Counted from the first letter of the stretch, positions 1 to 14,417 are shown. The stretch: 64,000 bases of DNA from Sanguibacter inulinus (GCF_013415325.1 NZ_JACBYE010000017.1:1-64000); one strand, 5' to 3'. Numbers and translations: made by a program. The notes: generated from the sequence alone by a model not told the origin.

Positions 1-113
1 CTCACCCGTTCGCCACTGATCAACCAGAGCAAGCTCTGATGTCACCGTTCGACTTGCATGTGTTAAGCACGCCGCCAGCGTTCGTCCTGAGCCAGGATCA
101 AACTCTCCGTAAA
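1..113 (-). rRNA. rrs: 16S ribosomal RNA, 5' end only (gene continues off the left edge)
   Basis: On the minus strand this reads AGAGTTTGATCCTGGCTCAG, the universal 16S 5' primer site, followed by the typical actinobacterial GACGAACGCTGGCGGCGTGC and the first variable helix with the AGAGCTTGCTCT hairpin. The mature 5' end is set at about 113 by counting eight bases upstream of GAGTTTG, as in E. coli. Only about 113 bases of the gene are inside the window, so 23S and 5S should lie further left. Identity is certain; the exact end is an estimate to within a few bases. Confidence 0.97.
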
Positions 114-313
114 TGTTTGCTATCAACCAGTCGAAACCAGTTAACAACCATACGAAGCAAGCCTCCCTGCAAAGAGAGAACTTGATTAATCAAGGCTACA
201 AACCGAAAACTTGCGTTTTCAATTCATACCAAATAAACCTTGCCATCAGACCAGCCCCGACCGTAAAGCCGAGCACCAATCCAAGACAAGGGGTCTTGGC
301 ATTGACTATTAAG

Positions 314-334
314 CACACTGTTGAGTTCTCAAGG
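314..334 (-). promoter_or_regulatory. boxA-like antitermination element of the rRNA leader
   Basis: The minus strand reads CTTGAGAACTCAACAGTGTG. The TTGAGAACTCAA core followed by an AGTGTG-like tail is the form typical of actinobacterial rRNA leaders, where it corresponds to the boxA of the Nus-factor antitermination site and lies near the RNase III processing stem. It lies 60-80 bases downstream of the proximal candidate promoter and about 200 bases upstream of mature 16S. The role is assigned from family knowledge. Confidence 0.6.
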
Positions 335-393
335 AGCGGACGCGCATCACCCGTTCACTCATTACTGAGCGTCTGGCGTGAGGCAACCGTTCA

Positions 394-422
394 AACTTAC
401 CCGACTCGCTTCCCTGCGTCAA
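394..422 (-). promoter_or_regulatory. Candidate proximal rRNA promoter
   Basis: Minus-strand -35 TTGACG (422-417), a 17-base spacer, and -10 TAAGTT (399-394). The spacing is ideal for a housekeeping sigma factor. It points towards 16S and lies upstream of the boxA-like element, so the transcript would include the whole leader. The -10 departs from TATAAT at three positions, so this is a good but unproven candidate. Confidence 0.55.
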
Positions 423-691
423 CCCGCCGTTCCCAGCGCGTTAACCCGGTCAAGCGGGCCTGGTGAAGACTACCTGATCTTCGCGGCCCCTCGAACCACT
501 CTTCCGAGCCGTCCGAACCGCAGCCAGACAGTGTCACCACCGTCCGAACCAGGCCCTCCACACTACCAGGCGCAGGCGAACCCGCGAAGCCTTCATGCAG
601 AGGATGCCGAACCCCGGGACCAGCCACTTCGCGCCGGCTCCGAAGAGCTTCGCAGTGGTGTCTGTGTCTCCCAGTCGGGCTGACGTCCAGA

Positions 692-721
692 ACATTACGG
701 TGGTGTGAACACGAGCGTCAA
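692..721 (-). promoter_or_regulatory. Candidate distal rRNA promoter
   Basis: Minus-strand -35 TTGACG (721-716), an 18-base spacer and -10 TAATGT (697-692), about 300 bases upstream of the proximal candidate and with the same -35 hexamer. Tandem promoters are common in front of rRNA operons, which supports the call. No other gene lies between it and 16S. Confidence 0.5.
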
Positions 722-779
722 GCCCGCTCCCGGTGACCGCAGTCACTCTCCGGTCTGCCGCACACCGCCTGGATGCAGA

Positions 780-810
780 TCGGCCCCCGTCCAGGCAGGA
801 CGGGGGCCGA
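780..810 (-). terminator. Intrinsic terminator of tyrS
   Basis: A 12-bp perfect stem (780-791 with 799-810) of cggcccccgtc type closes a 7-base loop, about 35 bases downstream of the tyrS stop codon on the minus strand. There is no T-rich tract after it, which is usual for hairpin terminators in high-GC actinobacteria. It also separates tyrS from the rRNA promoters. Confidence 0.7.
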
Positions 811-820
811 CGGCACGACA

Positions 821-848
821 AGGTCAGGTCAGGTCAGGTCAGGTCAGG
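821..848. repeat. Pentanucleotide tandem repeat over the tyrS stop codon
   Basis: Five exact copies of AGGTC plus a partial sixth (CTGAC-type units on the tyrS strand). The tyrS stop codon TGA at 846-844 lies inside the array, so the repeat forms the very end of the reading frame and the start of the 3' untranslated region. Because TGA recurs every five bases, a unit gain or loss would change the frame but still meet a stop quickly. Confidence 0.9.
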
Positions 849-2106
849 CGCGCGCCTTGACGACCCCGAGCGTCTTCTTCCCGCGGCGCAGCACAGCGGC
901 GCTTCCGTGCAGGAGGTCCGACGCGGAGAGCACGGCGTCGTCTCCGACGACCTTCGCGTTGTTGACGTAGACCCCGCCCTCCGCGACGGCCCGACGAGCG
1001 GCGCCCTTCGAGGCGACCAGACCAGCCGCGACCACCAGGTCGACGATCAGGTCCCCGGGCGCCCCGTCGGTCTCGGGCAGCTCGGCGACCGCCGCCACGA
1101 GCGTCTGCTCGTCGAGGCTCGACAGCTCCCCACGTCCGAAGAGCGCCTGGCTCGCCGCGATCGCAGCCTCGGTCGCGCCAGCACCGTGGACCAGTGTGGT
1201 GACGTCGCCGGCCAGTGCACGCTGAGCCTCACGGGCCGCAGGCCGCTCGGCGACGGCGGCCGCGAGCTCGTCGATCTCCTCAGCCGTACGGAACGTGAAG
1301 ATCTTCAAGAACCGCACCACGTCGGCGTCGTCCGAGTTGAGCCAGAACTGGTAGAAGGCGTACGGGCTCATCATCTCCGGGTCGAGCCACACGGCCCCGC
1401 CCTCGGACTTGCCGAACTTCGTGCCGTCGGCCTTGGTGATGAGCGGTGTCGTGAGCGCGTGGACCGAGCGCTGCTCGGACTTGCGGATGAGCTCGACCCC
1501 CGACAGCAGGTTGCCCCACTGGTCGTTGCCGCCGGTCTGCAGCGTGCAGCCGTGACGACGGTTGAGCTCGAGGTAGTCGATCCCCTGGAGGATCTGGTAG
1601 CTGAACTCCGTGAAGGACAGACCCTCGCTGCTCTCGAGCCGGCGCGCGACGGTGTCCTTGGCCAGCATCGTGCCCAGCCTGTAGTGCTTGCCGATGTCCC
1701 GCAGGAAGTCGATCGCTGTCAGCTCACCCGTCCAGTCGAGGTTGTTGACCATCTGCGCGGGGTTGTCACCGTCGAAGTCGAGGAATCGCGAGATCTGCGA
1801 GCGCAGACGCTCGACCCACTCGGCGACGATCTCCCGGGAGTTGAGGACCCGCTCCCCCGACATCCGCGGATCACCGATCAGCCCGGTCGCCCCGCCCACG
1901 AGCGCGATGGGGCTGTGCCCGGCGAGCTGCAGGTGGCGGAGCAGGAGGAGCTGGACGAGGTGTCCGTGGTGCAGGCTCGGTGCTGTCGGGTCGAAGCCGC
2001 AGTAATACGTGACCGGGCCGCCGTCGAGCGCTTCGCGGAGCGCGTCCATGTCGGTGGTCTGGCTGATCAGCCCACGCCAGGTGAGCTCATCGAGAACGTT
2101 GGTCAC
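844..2106 (-). CDS. tyrS: Tyrosyl-tRNA synthetase
   Basis: Charges tRNA-Tyr with tyrosine in the cytoplasm. At 420 residues it matches bacterial TyrS (about 420). The N-terminal region has the class I HIGH-type signature, here HHGHL in SLHHGHLVQ near residue 50, and the catalytic domain ends with the KMSKS-equivalent KFGKSEGGAVW. A C-terminal S4-like RNA-binding region follows (VNNAKVVGDD). The GTG start at 2106 is chosen because GAGGAG lies six bases upstream and the protein then begins TNVLDELTWRG like its homologues; a longer in-frame extension upstream has low-complexity, non-conserved sequence. It probably forms a transcription unit with the glycosylase and kinase upstream, 43 bases away, and ends at a strong hairpin. 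Confidence 0.96.
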   Translation of the reverse strand: MTNVLDELTWRGLISQTTDMDALREALDGGPVTYYCGFDPTAPSLHHGHLVQLLLLRHLQLAGHSPIALVGGATGLIGDPRMSGERVLNSREIVAEWVERLRSQISRFLDFDGDNPAQMVNNLDWTGELTAIDFLRDIGKHYRLGTMLAKDTVARRLESSEGLSFTEFSYQILQGIDYLELNRRHGCTLQTGGNDQWGNLLSGVELIRKSEQRSVHALTTPLITKADGTKFGKSEGGAVWLDPEMMSPYAFYQFWLNSDDADVVRFLKIFTFRTAEEIDELAAAVAERPAAREAQRALAGDVTTLVHGAGATEAAIAASQALFGRGELSSLDEQTLVAAVAELPETDGAPGDLIVDLVVAAGLVASKGAARRAVAEGGVYVNNAKVVGDDAVLSASDLLHGSAAVLRRGKKTLGVVKARA

Positions 2107-2149
2107 TGCTGCTCCTCGTCTAGGGGTTGGCCCGACCATTCTGCCCTCT

Positions 2150-2839
2150 TCAGCGTCGACGCGGGGACACCGCCCTGTAGGCGGAGACCGTCGGCTCCCC
2201 GGCGAGCCAGAGCCTCCAGGGGAAGAGCTCTCCATCCCCACCAAGTCCGCTGACACCGACCCGCGGACCTCGCATCACCGCACCCGGCAGGTCGACGGAT
2301 GCGTCGGCCGGTACCCCTGTCGGCTGCGACCCGCAGACAGCGAGCGTGAGACAGCCTCCACGCTCGAGCAGGTCCACGCCGTCGTGGTCGACCCCGACCC
2401 CCAGCGCGACCGCGAGCCGGGCCGGACCGCGGGCCAGGTCGCGCGCAGTCTTGGCGACTCCGCGCTCTGTCCGTCGGGCCAGTGCGAGCGGCTCCCCGTC
2501 GATCACCTCGGCTCCCCGCAGGAGCACCGCAGACGGAGAGCCCTCAGGTCCCGCGACGACGTTGAGGCAGGTGTGCAGCCCCAGGTGCCTGTAGGCGTAG
2601 AGGTGCCCGCCCGGCAGGGCCATCGACCGGTTCCGCAGGGTCACACCGCGCGCCGCGTGCGAGCCCGGGTCGTCGAGGCCGCCGTACGCCTCGACCTCGG
2701 TCAGCCGGAGCGTCACAGACCCCTCGGGCGCGCTGTGCGTGAGGTGGGCGCCGAGCAGGTCGGCTGCGACGTCGAGGACAGGTCGTGCGAACCACGCGAG
2801 GTCTGGCTCGTGCTGTGCCGGGGAGACCGCGGCGCTCAC
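2150..2839 (-). CDS. mpg: DNA-3-methyladenine glycosylase, AAG/MPG family
   Basis: Removes alkylated purines such as 3-methyladenine from DNA to start base-excision repair. The 229 residues match the bacterial AAG/MPG fold: LTEVEAYGGLDDPGSHA near the N terminus carries the catalytic glutamate, followed by RNRSMALPGGHLYAYRHLGLH and the NVVAGPEGSPSAVLLRGAEV block. The GTG start at 2839 overlaps the stop of the upstream kinase gene in a GTGA arrangement, so translation is probably coupled. Longer in-frame starts would run deep into the kinase gene and encode an Arg-rich sequence without homology. Family assignment is firm; substrate range is not visible. Confidence 0.9.
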   Translation of the reverse strand: MSAAVSPAQHEPDLAWFARPVLDVAADLLGAHLTHSAPEGSVTLRLTEVEAYGGLDDPGSHAARGVTLRNRSMALPGGHLYAYRHLGLHTCLNVVAGPEGSPSAVLLRGAEVIDGEPLALARRTERGVAKTARDLARGPARLAVALGVGVDHDGVDLLERGGCLTLAVCGSQPTGVPADASVDLPGAVMRGPRVGVSGLGGDGELFPWRLWLAGEPTVSAYRAVSPRRR

Positions 2840-3423
2840 GCAGGCTCCGTCGGTCCGAGCCCGGTGATGTTCCCGGAACCGTCGAGCCGGACGTGGCTCC
2901 GCTCGGCCGTCCGGTGCTCCGCGTAGAGACGGCGTTCTTCGACCATCCAGGTGGTCCACTGGTCCCGCGCGCCGTCACCGTCGCGGAGCATGCCGCGCTC
3001 GAGGCGCACGTCGTCGTCAGCCTCGACCCAGATGATCACCGGCGAGTAGGGCGCGGTCGTGAGTGCTGCGGAGTTGCAGCCCTCGACCACGAGGGTGTCT
3101 GCGAGCGGCACGGTGTGCCGCTCGGCGTACAGGCCCAGCGGCCAGTCGTACCTGCGGTACCGACCCGGGACCCCGTGGGCCAGCGGCTCGAGGACCCACT
3201 CGTGCAGCTTCTGGGCACCTTCGGCGAGCCCGGTCCACCCTGGGTAGAGGTCGTCCATGTGGATGACCTGGGCGGGCAGCGCCCGGCCGAGCTGGTCCGC
3301 GAGGGTCGTCTTGCCGGAGCCTGCAGGCCCGTCGACGCAGACCAGGCGCATGCCGCCCAGACCTGCCGTGGCCTCGGCGACGACCTCGAGGATCAGGTCC
3401 AGGACGTCGGCGGGGACGGTCAT
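2836..3423 (-). CDS. P-loop nucleoside/uridine kinase-like protein
   Basis: A 195-residue P-loop NTPase with Walker A GPAGSGKTT near residue 32, followed by HMDDLYPGW, a pattern found in uridine kinase-like and related small-molecule kinases, and VVEGCNSAAL before the nucleotide-binding core ends. Its natural substrate cannot be read from the sequence. The ATG at 3423 is chosen because the P-loop then lies at the usual distance from the N terminus; an upstream extension is His/Arg-rich and unlikely. It is followed with a four-base overlap by the DNA glycosylase and lies 117 bases downstream of argH, so it starts a separate small unit or reads through from the arg cluster. Confidence 0.75.
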   Translation of the reverse strand: MTVPADVLDLILEVVAEATAGLGGMRLVCVDGPAGSGKTTLADQLGRALPAQVIHMDDLYPGWTGLAEGAQKLHEWVLEPLAHGVPGRYRRYDWPLGLYAERHTVPLADTLVVEGCNSAALTTAPYSPVIIWVEADDDVRLERGMLRDGDGARDQWTTWMVEERRLYAEHRTAERSHVRLDGSGNITGLGPTEPA

Positions 3424-3521
3424 GAGCGCTGTCCGTCGTTCGTGCTCATGCCGTCCCCGTCCGTCGTACCTGTCGTGCGTGCCGTGCACTCGGTGCGTGC
3501 TGTGCTGGTGCTGGTCGCTGC

Positions 3522-3537
3522 GTCCTCCAGAGAGGAC
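3522..3537 (-). terminator. Possible terminator after argH
   Basis: A 6-bp stem (GTCCTC/GAGGAC) with a four-base loop starts four bases after the argH stop codon. It is short and has no T tract, so it is only a weak candidate for the end of the arg transcript. Confidence 0.35.
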
Positions 3538-3540
3538 TGC

Positions 3541-6286
<2,746 letters not shown>

Positions 6287-6411
6287 GGCACTTCACTTTC
6301 TCAAGATGGTGAGGGACAAAGTCTGTCATCCGTCGAGGCCACCGCTGGTCGGGTGGTCGTCTGGCGGACGGCGGGTTCGGCCGGTGGTCCGGTCGAGCCG
6401 TGGTCTCGGGG

Positions 6412-9174
<2,763 letters not shown>

Positions 9175-9178
<4 letters not shown>

Positions 9179-10203
9179 TGCGGGTCTCCGTCTGTCGTGG
9201 GGGTGGTGGTGCTGGAGCTGCTGGCCGGCGCCGAGATGGTCGGCGGGTTGAGCCTGCCGTCGCTGTCGGGGACGACCATGGTGCCGATCCCGCGGGTGGT
9301 GAAGACCTCCATGAGGACCGAGTGCGCGACCCGGCCGTCGATCACGTGGGCCTCGCGCACTCCCCCGCGGACGGCACGCAGGCAGGCTTCCATCTTCGGC
9401 ACCATGCCGGACTCGAGAGATGGCAGCAGGGTGTCGAGCGCGGAGGCCGTGATCTGGCTGACGAGGGACGTGCGGTCCGGCCACGAGGTGTAGAGGCCCT
9501 CGACGTCGGTCAGCACGATGAGCTTGCGGGCGCGCAGTGCGACCGCGAGCGCGGCGGCGGCCGTGTCCGCGTTGACGTTGAGCACCTGGGTGGGGTCGAG
9601 GATGTCGGGGGCGACCGTCGAGACCACCGGGATGCGCCCGGCGTCGAGGAGGTCCTGGACGGCGCGCGGGTCCACGTCGACGACGTCCCCGACGAGCCCG
9701 ACGTCGACGGCCTCACCGTCGACTGTCGCGTGACGGCGGCGGGCACGGAGCAACCCGCCGTCTTCGCCGGAGAGCCCGACGGCGTGCGGGCCGTGGGCGT
9801 TGAGCAGCCCGACGAGCTCGCGGGAGACCTTGCCGGTGAGCACCATGCGGACGACGTCCATGGCCTCGGGCGTGGTGACGCGCAGCCCGCCGCGGAACTC
9901 GCTCTCGATGCCCAGGCGTCCGAGCATCTCGGAGATCTGCGGTCCGCCGCCGTGGACGATGACCGGCCGCAGGCCGACCTGGCGCAGGAAGACCATGTCT
10001 TCGGCGAAGGCGGCCTTGAGCGTGTCGTCGATCATGGCGTTGCCGCCGTACTTGACGACGACGAGGGCGCCGTGGAACTGGCGCAGCCACGGGAGGGCTT
10101 CGAGGAGGACCTCGGCCTTCTGGGAGGGGCTGAGGTCTTCGCCGACGTCGATCCCGCTGAGGTCGAGCGGGGCGTCGGGTGCGCTGGGGGTCTGGTCGCT
10201 CAT
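9175..10203 (-). CDS. argB: Acetylglutamate kinase
   Basis: Phosphorylates N-acetylglutamate; usually the arginine-feedback step when argJ recycles acetyl groups. The 342 residues contain the amino-acid kinase motifs [24 protein letters not shown] and [11 protein letters not shown]. It is about 40 residues longer than typical: an N-terminal stretch of about 30 residues before the [15 protein letters not shown] helix, and a Ser/Thr/Pro-rich tail after GTMVVP of about 35 residues. The ATG at 10203 overlaps the argJ stop (ATGA), which fixes the start. Confidence 0.96.
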
Positions 10204-11375
10204 GAGGAGTACGCGCTGTTCTCGTGGACGTAGTCGTGCGTGAGGTCGTTGGTCCAGACCGTGGCGGTGGCGTCGCCTGCGTGCAGGTCGACGAGCACCC
10301 GGACCTCGCGCTGGGCGGCGAGGTCGACGAGGTCGCGGTCCTCGCCCACTCCCCCGGCGCGGCACACCTGGACGCCGTTGATCGACACGTCGAGGGTCGT
10401 GGCGTCGAAGCTGGCGACAGACTCGGGGACGGTGCCGACGGCCGAGAGGACACGGCCCCAGTTGGGGTCGTTGCCGAAGACGGCTGCCTTGAAGAGGTTG
10501 GAGCGGGTCACGGCCCGGGCCACCGCGACGGCAGCGTCCTCGGAGTGCGCGCCGACGATCTCGACGGCGATGTCGTGGCTGGCACCCTCGGCGTCGGCGA
10601 CGAGCTGGCGGGAGAGCGAGGCGCTCACCTCGGTGACGGCTGCGGCGAGCTCGTCGAGGGTCGGCGTCTGCCCGCTGGCACCGGAGGCGAGCAGCACGAC
10701 GGTGTCGTTGGTCGACATGCAGCCGTCGGAGTCGACGCGGTCGAAGGTCGCCGTGGTCGCGGCGCGCAGGGCGGCGTCGGCCGTCGCGGCGTCGACGGCG
10801 GCGTCGGTCGTGATGACCGAGAGCATGGTCGCCAGGCCGGGTGCGAGCATGCCAGCCCCCTTGGCCATCCCGCCGACGGTCCAGGTCCCTGTCGCTGTCT
10901 CGACGGTGACGACGGCGGTCTTGGCGACGGTGTCTGTCGTCATGATCGCGTGCGCCGCGTCGGTCCCGCCGTCGGTGCTGAGCGCGGTGACTGCGGCGTC
11001 GACGCCCGGGAGCAGCTTGTCCATGGGCAGGCGGACACCGATGAGTCCTGTCGAGCAGACGATCGTGTCCCCTGCGGAGATGCCGAGGGCTTCAGCGGTG
11101 TGCTCGGCGGTGCGGTGCGTGTCGAGGAAGCCCTCGGGTCCTGTGCACGCGTTGGCGCCGCCCGAGTTGAGGACGACGGCGCTCGCGCGGCCGTCGGCGA
11201 CGACCTGGCGGGACCAGGTGACCGGGGCGGCGACCACGCGGTTGGAGGTGAAGACCGCGGCGGCGACGTCGAGCGGGCCGTCGTTGACGACGAGGGCGAC
11301 GTCGGGCTTGCCCGTCGACTTGAGGCCGGCGGCGGTCCCAGCGGCCCGGAAGCCCTGTGCTGCGGTGACGCTCAC
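10200..11375 (-). CDS. argJ: Bifunctional ornithine acetyltransferase / N-acetylglutamate synthase
   Basis: Moves the acetyl group from N-acetylornithine to glutamate, closing the acetyl cycle and perhaps also making N-acetylglutamate from acetyl-CoA. The 391 residues carry the autocleavage region [24 protein letters not shown], where the nucleophilic threonine of ATML starts the beta chain, and the C-terminal [10 protein letters not shown] motif. The GTG at 11375 overlaps the argC stop codon (GTGA). The presence of argJ explains why no argA or argE is in the cluster. Confidence 0.96.
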   Translation of the reverse strand: MSVTAAQGFRAAGTAAGLKSTGKPDVALVVNDGPLDVAAAVFTSNRVVAAPVTWSRQVVADGRASAVVLNSGGANACTGPEGFLDTHRTAEHTAEALGISAGDTIVCSTGLIGVRLPMDKLLPGVDAAVTALSTDGGTDAAHAIMTTDTVAKTAVVTVETATGTWTVGGMAKGAGMLAPGLATMLSVITTDAAVDAATADAALRAATTATFDRVDSDGCMSTNDTVVLLASGASGQTPTLDELAAAVTEVSASLSRQLVADAEGASHDIAVEIVGAHSEDAAVAVARAVTRSNLFKAAVFGNDPNWGRVLSAVGTVPESVASFDATTLDVSINGVQVCRAGGVGEDRDLVDLAAQREVRVLVDLHAGDATATVWTNDLTHDYVHENSAYSS

Positions 11376-12448
11376 GGTGCGACTCCTTCGGTGGTCAGGC
11401 CCAGGACCTGCGGGAGGCCGAGCGCTGTGTTGATCGACTGGACGGCGCCGCCTGCGGTGCCCTTGACGAGGTTGTCGATCGAGGTCACGGTCACGACGCG
11501 ACCGGCGCGCCGGTCGAGGGCCACCTGCACGAGGGCTGTGTTCGACCCGGCCGTCATGGCTGTCGTGGGCCACTGCCCCTCGGGGAGCAGCTCGACGAAG
11601 GGCTCACCCTCGTAGGCGTCGGACCACGCGGACCGCAGCTGCTCGAGGGTGGTGCCCTCGGCGCCGCCGGCGAGGCGGGCGGTGGCTGTCGCGAGGATGC
11701 CACGGGACATGGGCACGAGGACCGGCGTGAAGGAGATCGTCACGTCGCCGGCCCCGGCGACCTGGAGGTTCTGCACGATCTCCGGGATGTGCCGGTGCGT
11801 GCCGCCGACGGCGTAGGGCTGCGCAGACCCGAGGGCCTCGGAGGCGAGCAGGTGCGTCTTGAGGCTCTTCCCGGCGCCCGAGTACCCGACCGCGAGGACG
11901 GCGACGAGGTCGTCGGTGCTCAGCAGGCCTGCGGCGACCCCGGGCTGGAGGCCGAGCGTCACGGCGGTGACGTTGCACCCCGGGACGGCGATCCGCCGGG
12001 TCGAGGCGAGCAGCTCGCGCTGCTTGGTGTACTCGACCTGGCTGTCCACGGTCGAGACGCGCAGCAGCTCAGGCAGACCGTAGGTCCACGTCCCGGCGTG
12101 CTCGGAGCCGTAGAACTCCTCCCACGCGGCGGGGTCCACGAGGCGGTGGTCTGCGCCGAGGTCGACGACGAGCACGTCGTCGGGCAGCTGGGCGGCGATC
12201 GCGCCGGAGGCGCCGTGCGGGAGGGCGAGGACGACGACGTCGTGGCCCAGCAGGTGCTCGACGGCCGTCGGCAGCAGCTCGCGGTGCGCGAGGGATCGCA
12301 GGTGCGGGTGGTGAGCGCCGAGCAGGGTGCCCGCGTTGGAGTGGGCGGTGACCGCCCCGACGGTGAGCTCAGGGTGCCCGGCGAGGAGACGGAGCGTCTC
12401 TCCCCCGGCATACCCGCTGGCTCCGGCAACTGCCACGGTGAACGTCAT
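11372..12448 (-). CDS. argC: N-acetyl-gamma-glutamyl-phosphate reductase
   Basis: NADPH-dependent reduction of N-acetylglutamyl phosphate to the semialdehyde. The 358 residues begin with the Rossmann motif [11 protein letters not shown], and the catalytic cysteine is in VPGCNVTAV near residue 150. First gene of argCJBDFRGH. The ATG at 12448 gives the usual N terminus ([11 protein letters not shown]); an ATG six bases upstream (12454) is possible. A candidate -10, TATTGT, ends seven bases before the ATG, so the message may be leaderless, and an ARG-box-like palindrome covers the start codon, which would let ArgR block initiation. Confidence 0.96.
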   Translation of the reverse strand: MTFTVAVAGASGYAGGETLRLLAGHPELTVGAVTAHSNAGTLLGAHHPHLRSLAHRELLPTAVEHLLGHDVVVLALPHGASGAIAAQLPDDVLVVDLGADHRLVDPAAWEEFYGSEHAGTWTYGLPELLRVSTVDSQVEYTKQRELLASTRRIAVPGCNVTAVTLGLQPGVAAGLLSTDDLVAVLAVGYSGAGKSLKTHLLASEALGSAQPYAVGGTHRHIPEIVQNLQVAGAGDVTISFTPVLVPMSRGILATATARLAGGAEGTTLEQLRSAWSDAYEGEPFVELLPEGQWPTTAMTAGSNTALVQVALDRRAGRVVTVTSIDNLVKGTAGGAVQSINTALGLPQVLGLTTEGVAP

Positions 12449-12465
12449 GTGCATAACAATACACA
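12448..12465 (-). promoter_or_regulatory. Candidate ARG box (ArgR operator) overlapping the argC start and -10
   Basis: On the minus strand TGTGTATTGTTATGCACA is a near-perfect 18-bp inverted repeat (six of seven bases match in each arm around a TGTT centre), similar in size and A/T centre to known ARG boxes. It spans the probable -10 TATTGT (12461-12456) and ends on the A of the argC ATG. The site is AT-rich in a GC-rich neighbourhood. Binding is inferred; it fits the presence of argR in the operon. Confidence 0.6.
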
Positions 12466-12504
12466 AGACTGTGAGTTGATACAGCCGCCCTCGGTACAGA
12501 CCTC

Positions 12505-12510
12505 TACGCT
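12505..12510 (+). promoter_or_regulatory. -10 hexamer TACGCT, leaderless start
   Basis: TACGCT is followed by exactly six bases and then the ATG of the hydrolase gene at 12517, so transcription would begin at the start codon. No Shine-Dalgarno sequence is visible. Confidence 0.55.
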
Positions 12511-12516
12511 GGGACG

Positions 12517-13272
12517 ATGACTGCCGCACCCCTCACCCTCGCACCCCGCCCCGACGTCGACCACCGAGGTTTTGTCCTCGTCCTGGCCGGGGGCGGCTAC
12601 GCCCACCGCGCCGAGCACGAGTCCGTCGACGTCGTCGCGTGGCTCTCCAGCCACGGAGTCGCGAGCGGCTATCTCGACTACGCGATCGCCCCCGAGCGCT
12701 ATCCCACAGCCCTCGACCAGGTGCTCACCGCCCTCGCCGAGCTCCGCGCCGGCGTGCACGGCGAGATCACCGGTCCTGTCGCCGTCCTCGGCTTCAGCGC
12801 CGGGGGCCACCTCGCAGGCACCGTGCTCACCGCGACCGACGACGACGTCGCCCGCGTCCAGGCTGCCGCCGCACCAGGACTGACCGTCTCCCGCCCCGAC
12901 GCCGCGGTCCTGTGCTACCCCGTGACCTCGCTCGTGCGGACCCCGCACGTCGGCTCCCGCGAGAACCTGCTGGGCGAGCACGCCGACGACGCCGGGCTCG
13001 CGAGCGCCCTGAGCACCGAAGAGCGCGTCGACGCCTCGACGGGCCCAGCATTCCTGTGGCACACCGCGGACGACGAGACCGTGCCGGTCAGCCACAGCCT
13101 CGGCCTCGCCGCAGCCCTCGGCGAGCACGGCGTGCCGTACGAGCTGCACGTCTACCCGACAGGTCGTCACGGCCTCGGCCTCGCGCCGGGCAGCGGTACG
13201 GTCGAAGAGTGGACCACCGCCGCGCTGCGCTGGCTCCACGAGCAGGGCATCGGCCCGGTCCAGGACGCCTGA
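12517..13272 (+). CDS. Alpha/beta-hydrolase, esterase/lipase-like
   Basis: A 251-residue cytoplasmic hydrolase. The nucleophile elbow is GFSAGGHLA near residue 93, the acid is in [14 protein letters not shown] near residue 188 and the histidine in [11 protein letters not shown] near residue 220; together they form a complete Ser-Asp-His triad. The order and spacing resemble the small BD-FAE/acetyl-esterase type carboxylesterases, which deacetylate sugars or xylan, but no signal peptide is present and the substrate is not known. It is divergent from argC with only 68 bases between them, and its start looks leaderless. Confidence 0.8.
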   Translation: MTAAPLTLAPRPDVDHRGFVLVLAGGGYAHRAEHESVDVVAWLSSHGVASGYLDYAIAPERYPTALDQVLTALAELRAGVHGEITGPVAVLGFSAGGHLAGTVLTATDDDVARVQAAAAPGLTVSRPDAAVLCYPVTSLVRTPHVGSRENLLGEHADDAGLASALSTEERVDASTGPAFLWHTADDETVPVSHSLGLAAALGEHGVPYELHVYPTGRHGLGLAPGSGTVEEWTTAALRWLHEQGIGPVQDA

Positions 13273-13306
13273 CGCGCAGCCACACCCGATCCGAGCGAGG
13301 AGCACC

Positions 13307-14323
13307 ATGACGCCCGAGCAGCACCCCGAGAACCAGACCATGCACGCCGTCGTCGCGACCGCCGCCGGCGGGCCCGAGGTCCTGCGTCACGACACCGTGG
13401 ACGTCCCGTCCCCGGGACCTCACGACGTCCTCGTCCGGGTGGCCGCTGCGGGCGTGAACTTCATCGACACCTACAGGCGCTCGGGCGTCTACAGCATCGA
13501 CTACCCGAGCATCCTCGGGTCCGAGGGGTCCGGCGTCGTCGAGGCTGTCGGGTCAGAGGTCTCCGACGTCGCCGTGGGCGACCACGTCGCCTGGTCCGAC
13601 GCGCCCTCGTCCTACGCCGAGCTGGTCGTCGTCCCGGCGGCCCGGACGCTGCCCGTCCCCGGCGACGTCGACCTCCAGGTCGCCGCAGCCCTCCCCCTCC
13701 AGGGCATGACCGCCCACTACCTGGCGACCTCGACGTACCCGCTCGGCCCGGGCGACACCGCCCTCGTCCACGCTGGAGCCGGCGGGGTCGGCCTGCTCCT
13801 CACCCAGCTCGCGGCGGCCCGCGGGGCGCGTGTCCTGACGACGGTCTCCACCGAGGAGAAGGCTGCGCTGTCACGGGCCGCCGGGGCGAGCGAGGTCGTC
13901 AACTACCGCGAGATGACCGACCTCACGACCGAGCTGCCGGCCCGCGTCCGCGAGCTCACCGACGGTGCGGGCGTCCACGTCGTCTACGACTCCGTCGGCA
14001 AGGACACCTTCGACGCCTCGCTCGCCTCGCTGCGCCGACGCGGCATGCTCGTGCTCTTCGGCGGGTCGTCCGGCCAGGTGCCGCCCGTCGACCTCCAGCG
14101 GCTCAACGCAGGCGGCTCGCTCTTCGTCACCCGCCCGACCCTCGGCGACTACGTCGCGACCCGTGAGGAGCTCGTGCTCCGTGCCGGCGAGCTCTTCGAC
14201 GCCGTGCGGGCCGGGACCCTCGACGTGCGGGTCGAGCACACGTACCCTCTCGCCGAGGCGGCCGAGGCGCACCGTGCGCTCGAGGGCCGACGCACGACGG
14301 GGAAGGTGCTGCTGGTCCCGTGA
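13307..14323 (+). CDS. Zinc-free NADPH:quinone oxidoreductase, MDR family
   Basis: A 338-residue medium-chain dehydrogenase/reductase of the QOR type. It begins its domain with MHAVVATAAGGPEVL, has the YRRSGVY substrate loop and the nucleotide-binding GAGGVGLLLTQLAAARGA near residue 160, and lacks the cysteine cluster of zinc alcohol dehydrogenases. The family reduces quinones or enones with NADPH. The ATG at 13307 is preceded by GAGGAG at a good distance; a later ATG at codon 12 matches homologues that begin MHAVV. It lies 34 bases after the hydrolase gene on the same strand, likely co-transcribed. Confidence 0.88.
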   Translation: MTPEQHPENQTMHAVVATAAGGPEVLRHDTVDVPSPGPHDVLVRVAAAGVNFIDTYRRSGVYSIDYPSILGSEGSGVVEAVGSEVSDVAVGDHVAWSDAPSSYAELVVVPAARTLPVPGDVDLQVAAALPLQGMTAHYLATSTYPLGPGDTALVHAGAGGVGLLLTQLAAARGARVLTTVSTEEKAALSRAAGASEVVNYREMTDLTTELPARVRELTDGAGVHVVYDSVGKDTFDASLASLRRRGMLVLFGGSSGQVPPVDLQRLNAGGSLFVTRPTLGDYVATREELVLRAGELFDAVRAGTLDVRVEHTYPLAEAAEAHRALEGRRTTGKVLLVP

Positions 14324-14417
14324 CCAGGGCGAGCTGTCTCCACGGCAGCCACGGCGACCACGACACCCACGGACGAGCGACGGCCGGGTCGGGCCGAGCG
14401 TGCTCCGAGCGCCCGGC

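Larger units (their letters stand above)
114..779 (-). other. rRNA operon leader and upstream region, no protein gene seen
   Basis: The 666 bases between the 16S 5' end and the tyrS terminator hold the rRNA leader and promoters, described as separate entries. The part next to 16S (about 114-330) is AT-richer than the rest of the window, as expected for a rRNA leader. It contains a small hairpin with stems ccaagac (281-287) and gtcttgg (293-299). Short open frames here overlap the leader and promoters, have no recognisable similarity to known proteins, and are not reported as genes. Confidence 0.7.

Noticed and set aside
113-466. A 117-codon frame starting next to 16S
   Set aside because: It overlaps the rRNA leader, boxA-like site and promoter, and has no protein-like pattern.
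534-821. A 95-codon minus-strand frame upstream of the rRNA operon
   Set aside because: It covers the distal promoter and the tyrS terminator; no recognisable protein features or ribosome-binding site.
821-848. Short direct repeats considered as a CRISPR remnant
   Set aside because: The units are five bases with no spacers; they are a simple tandem repeat.
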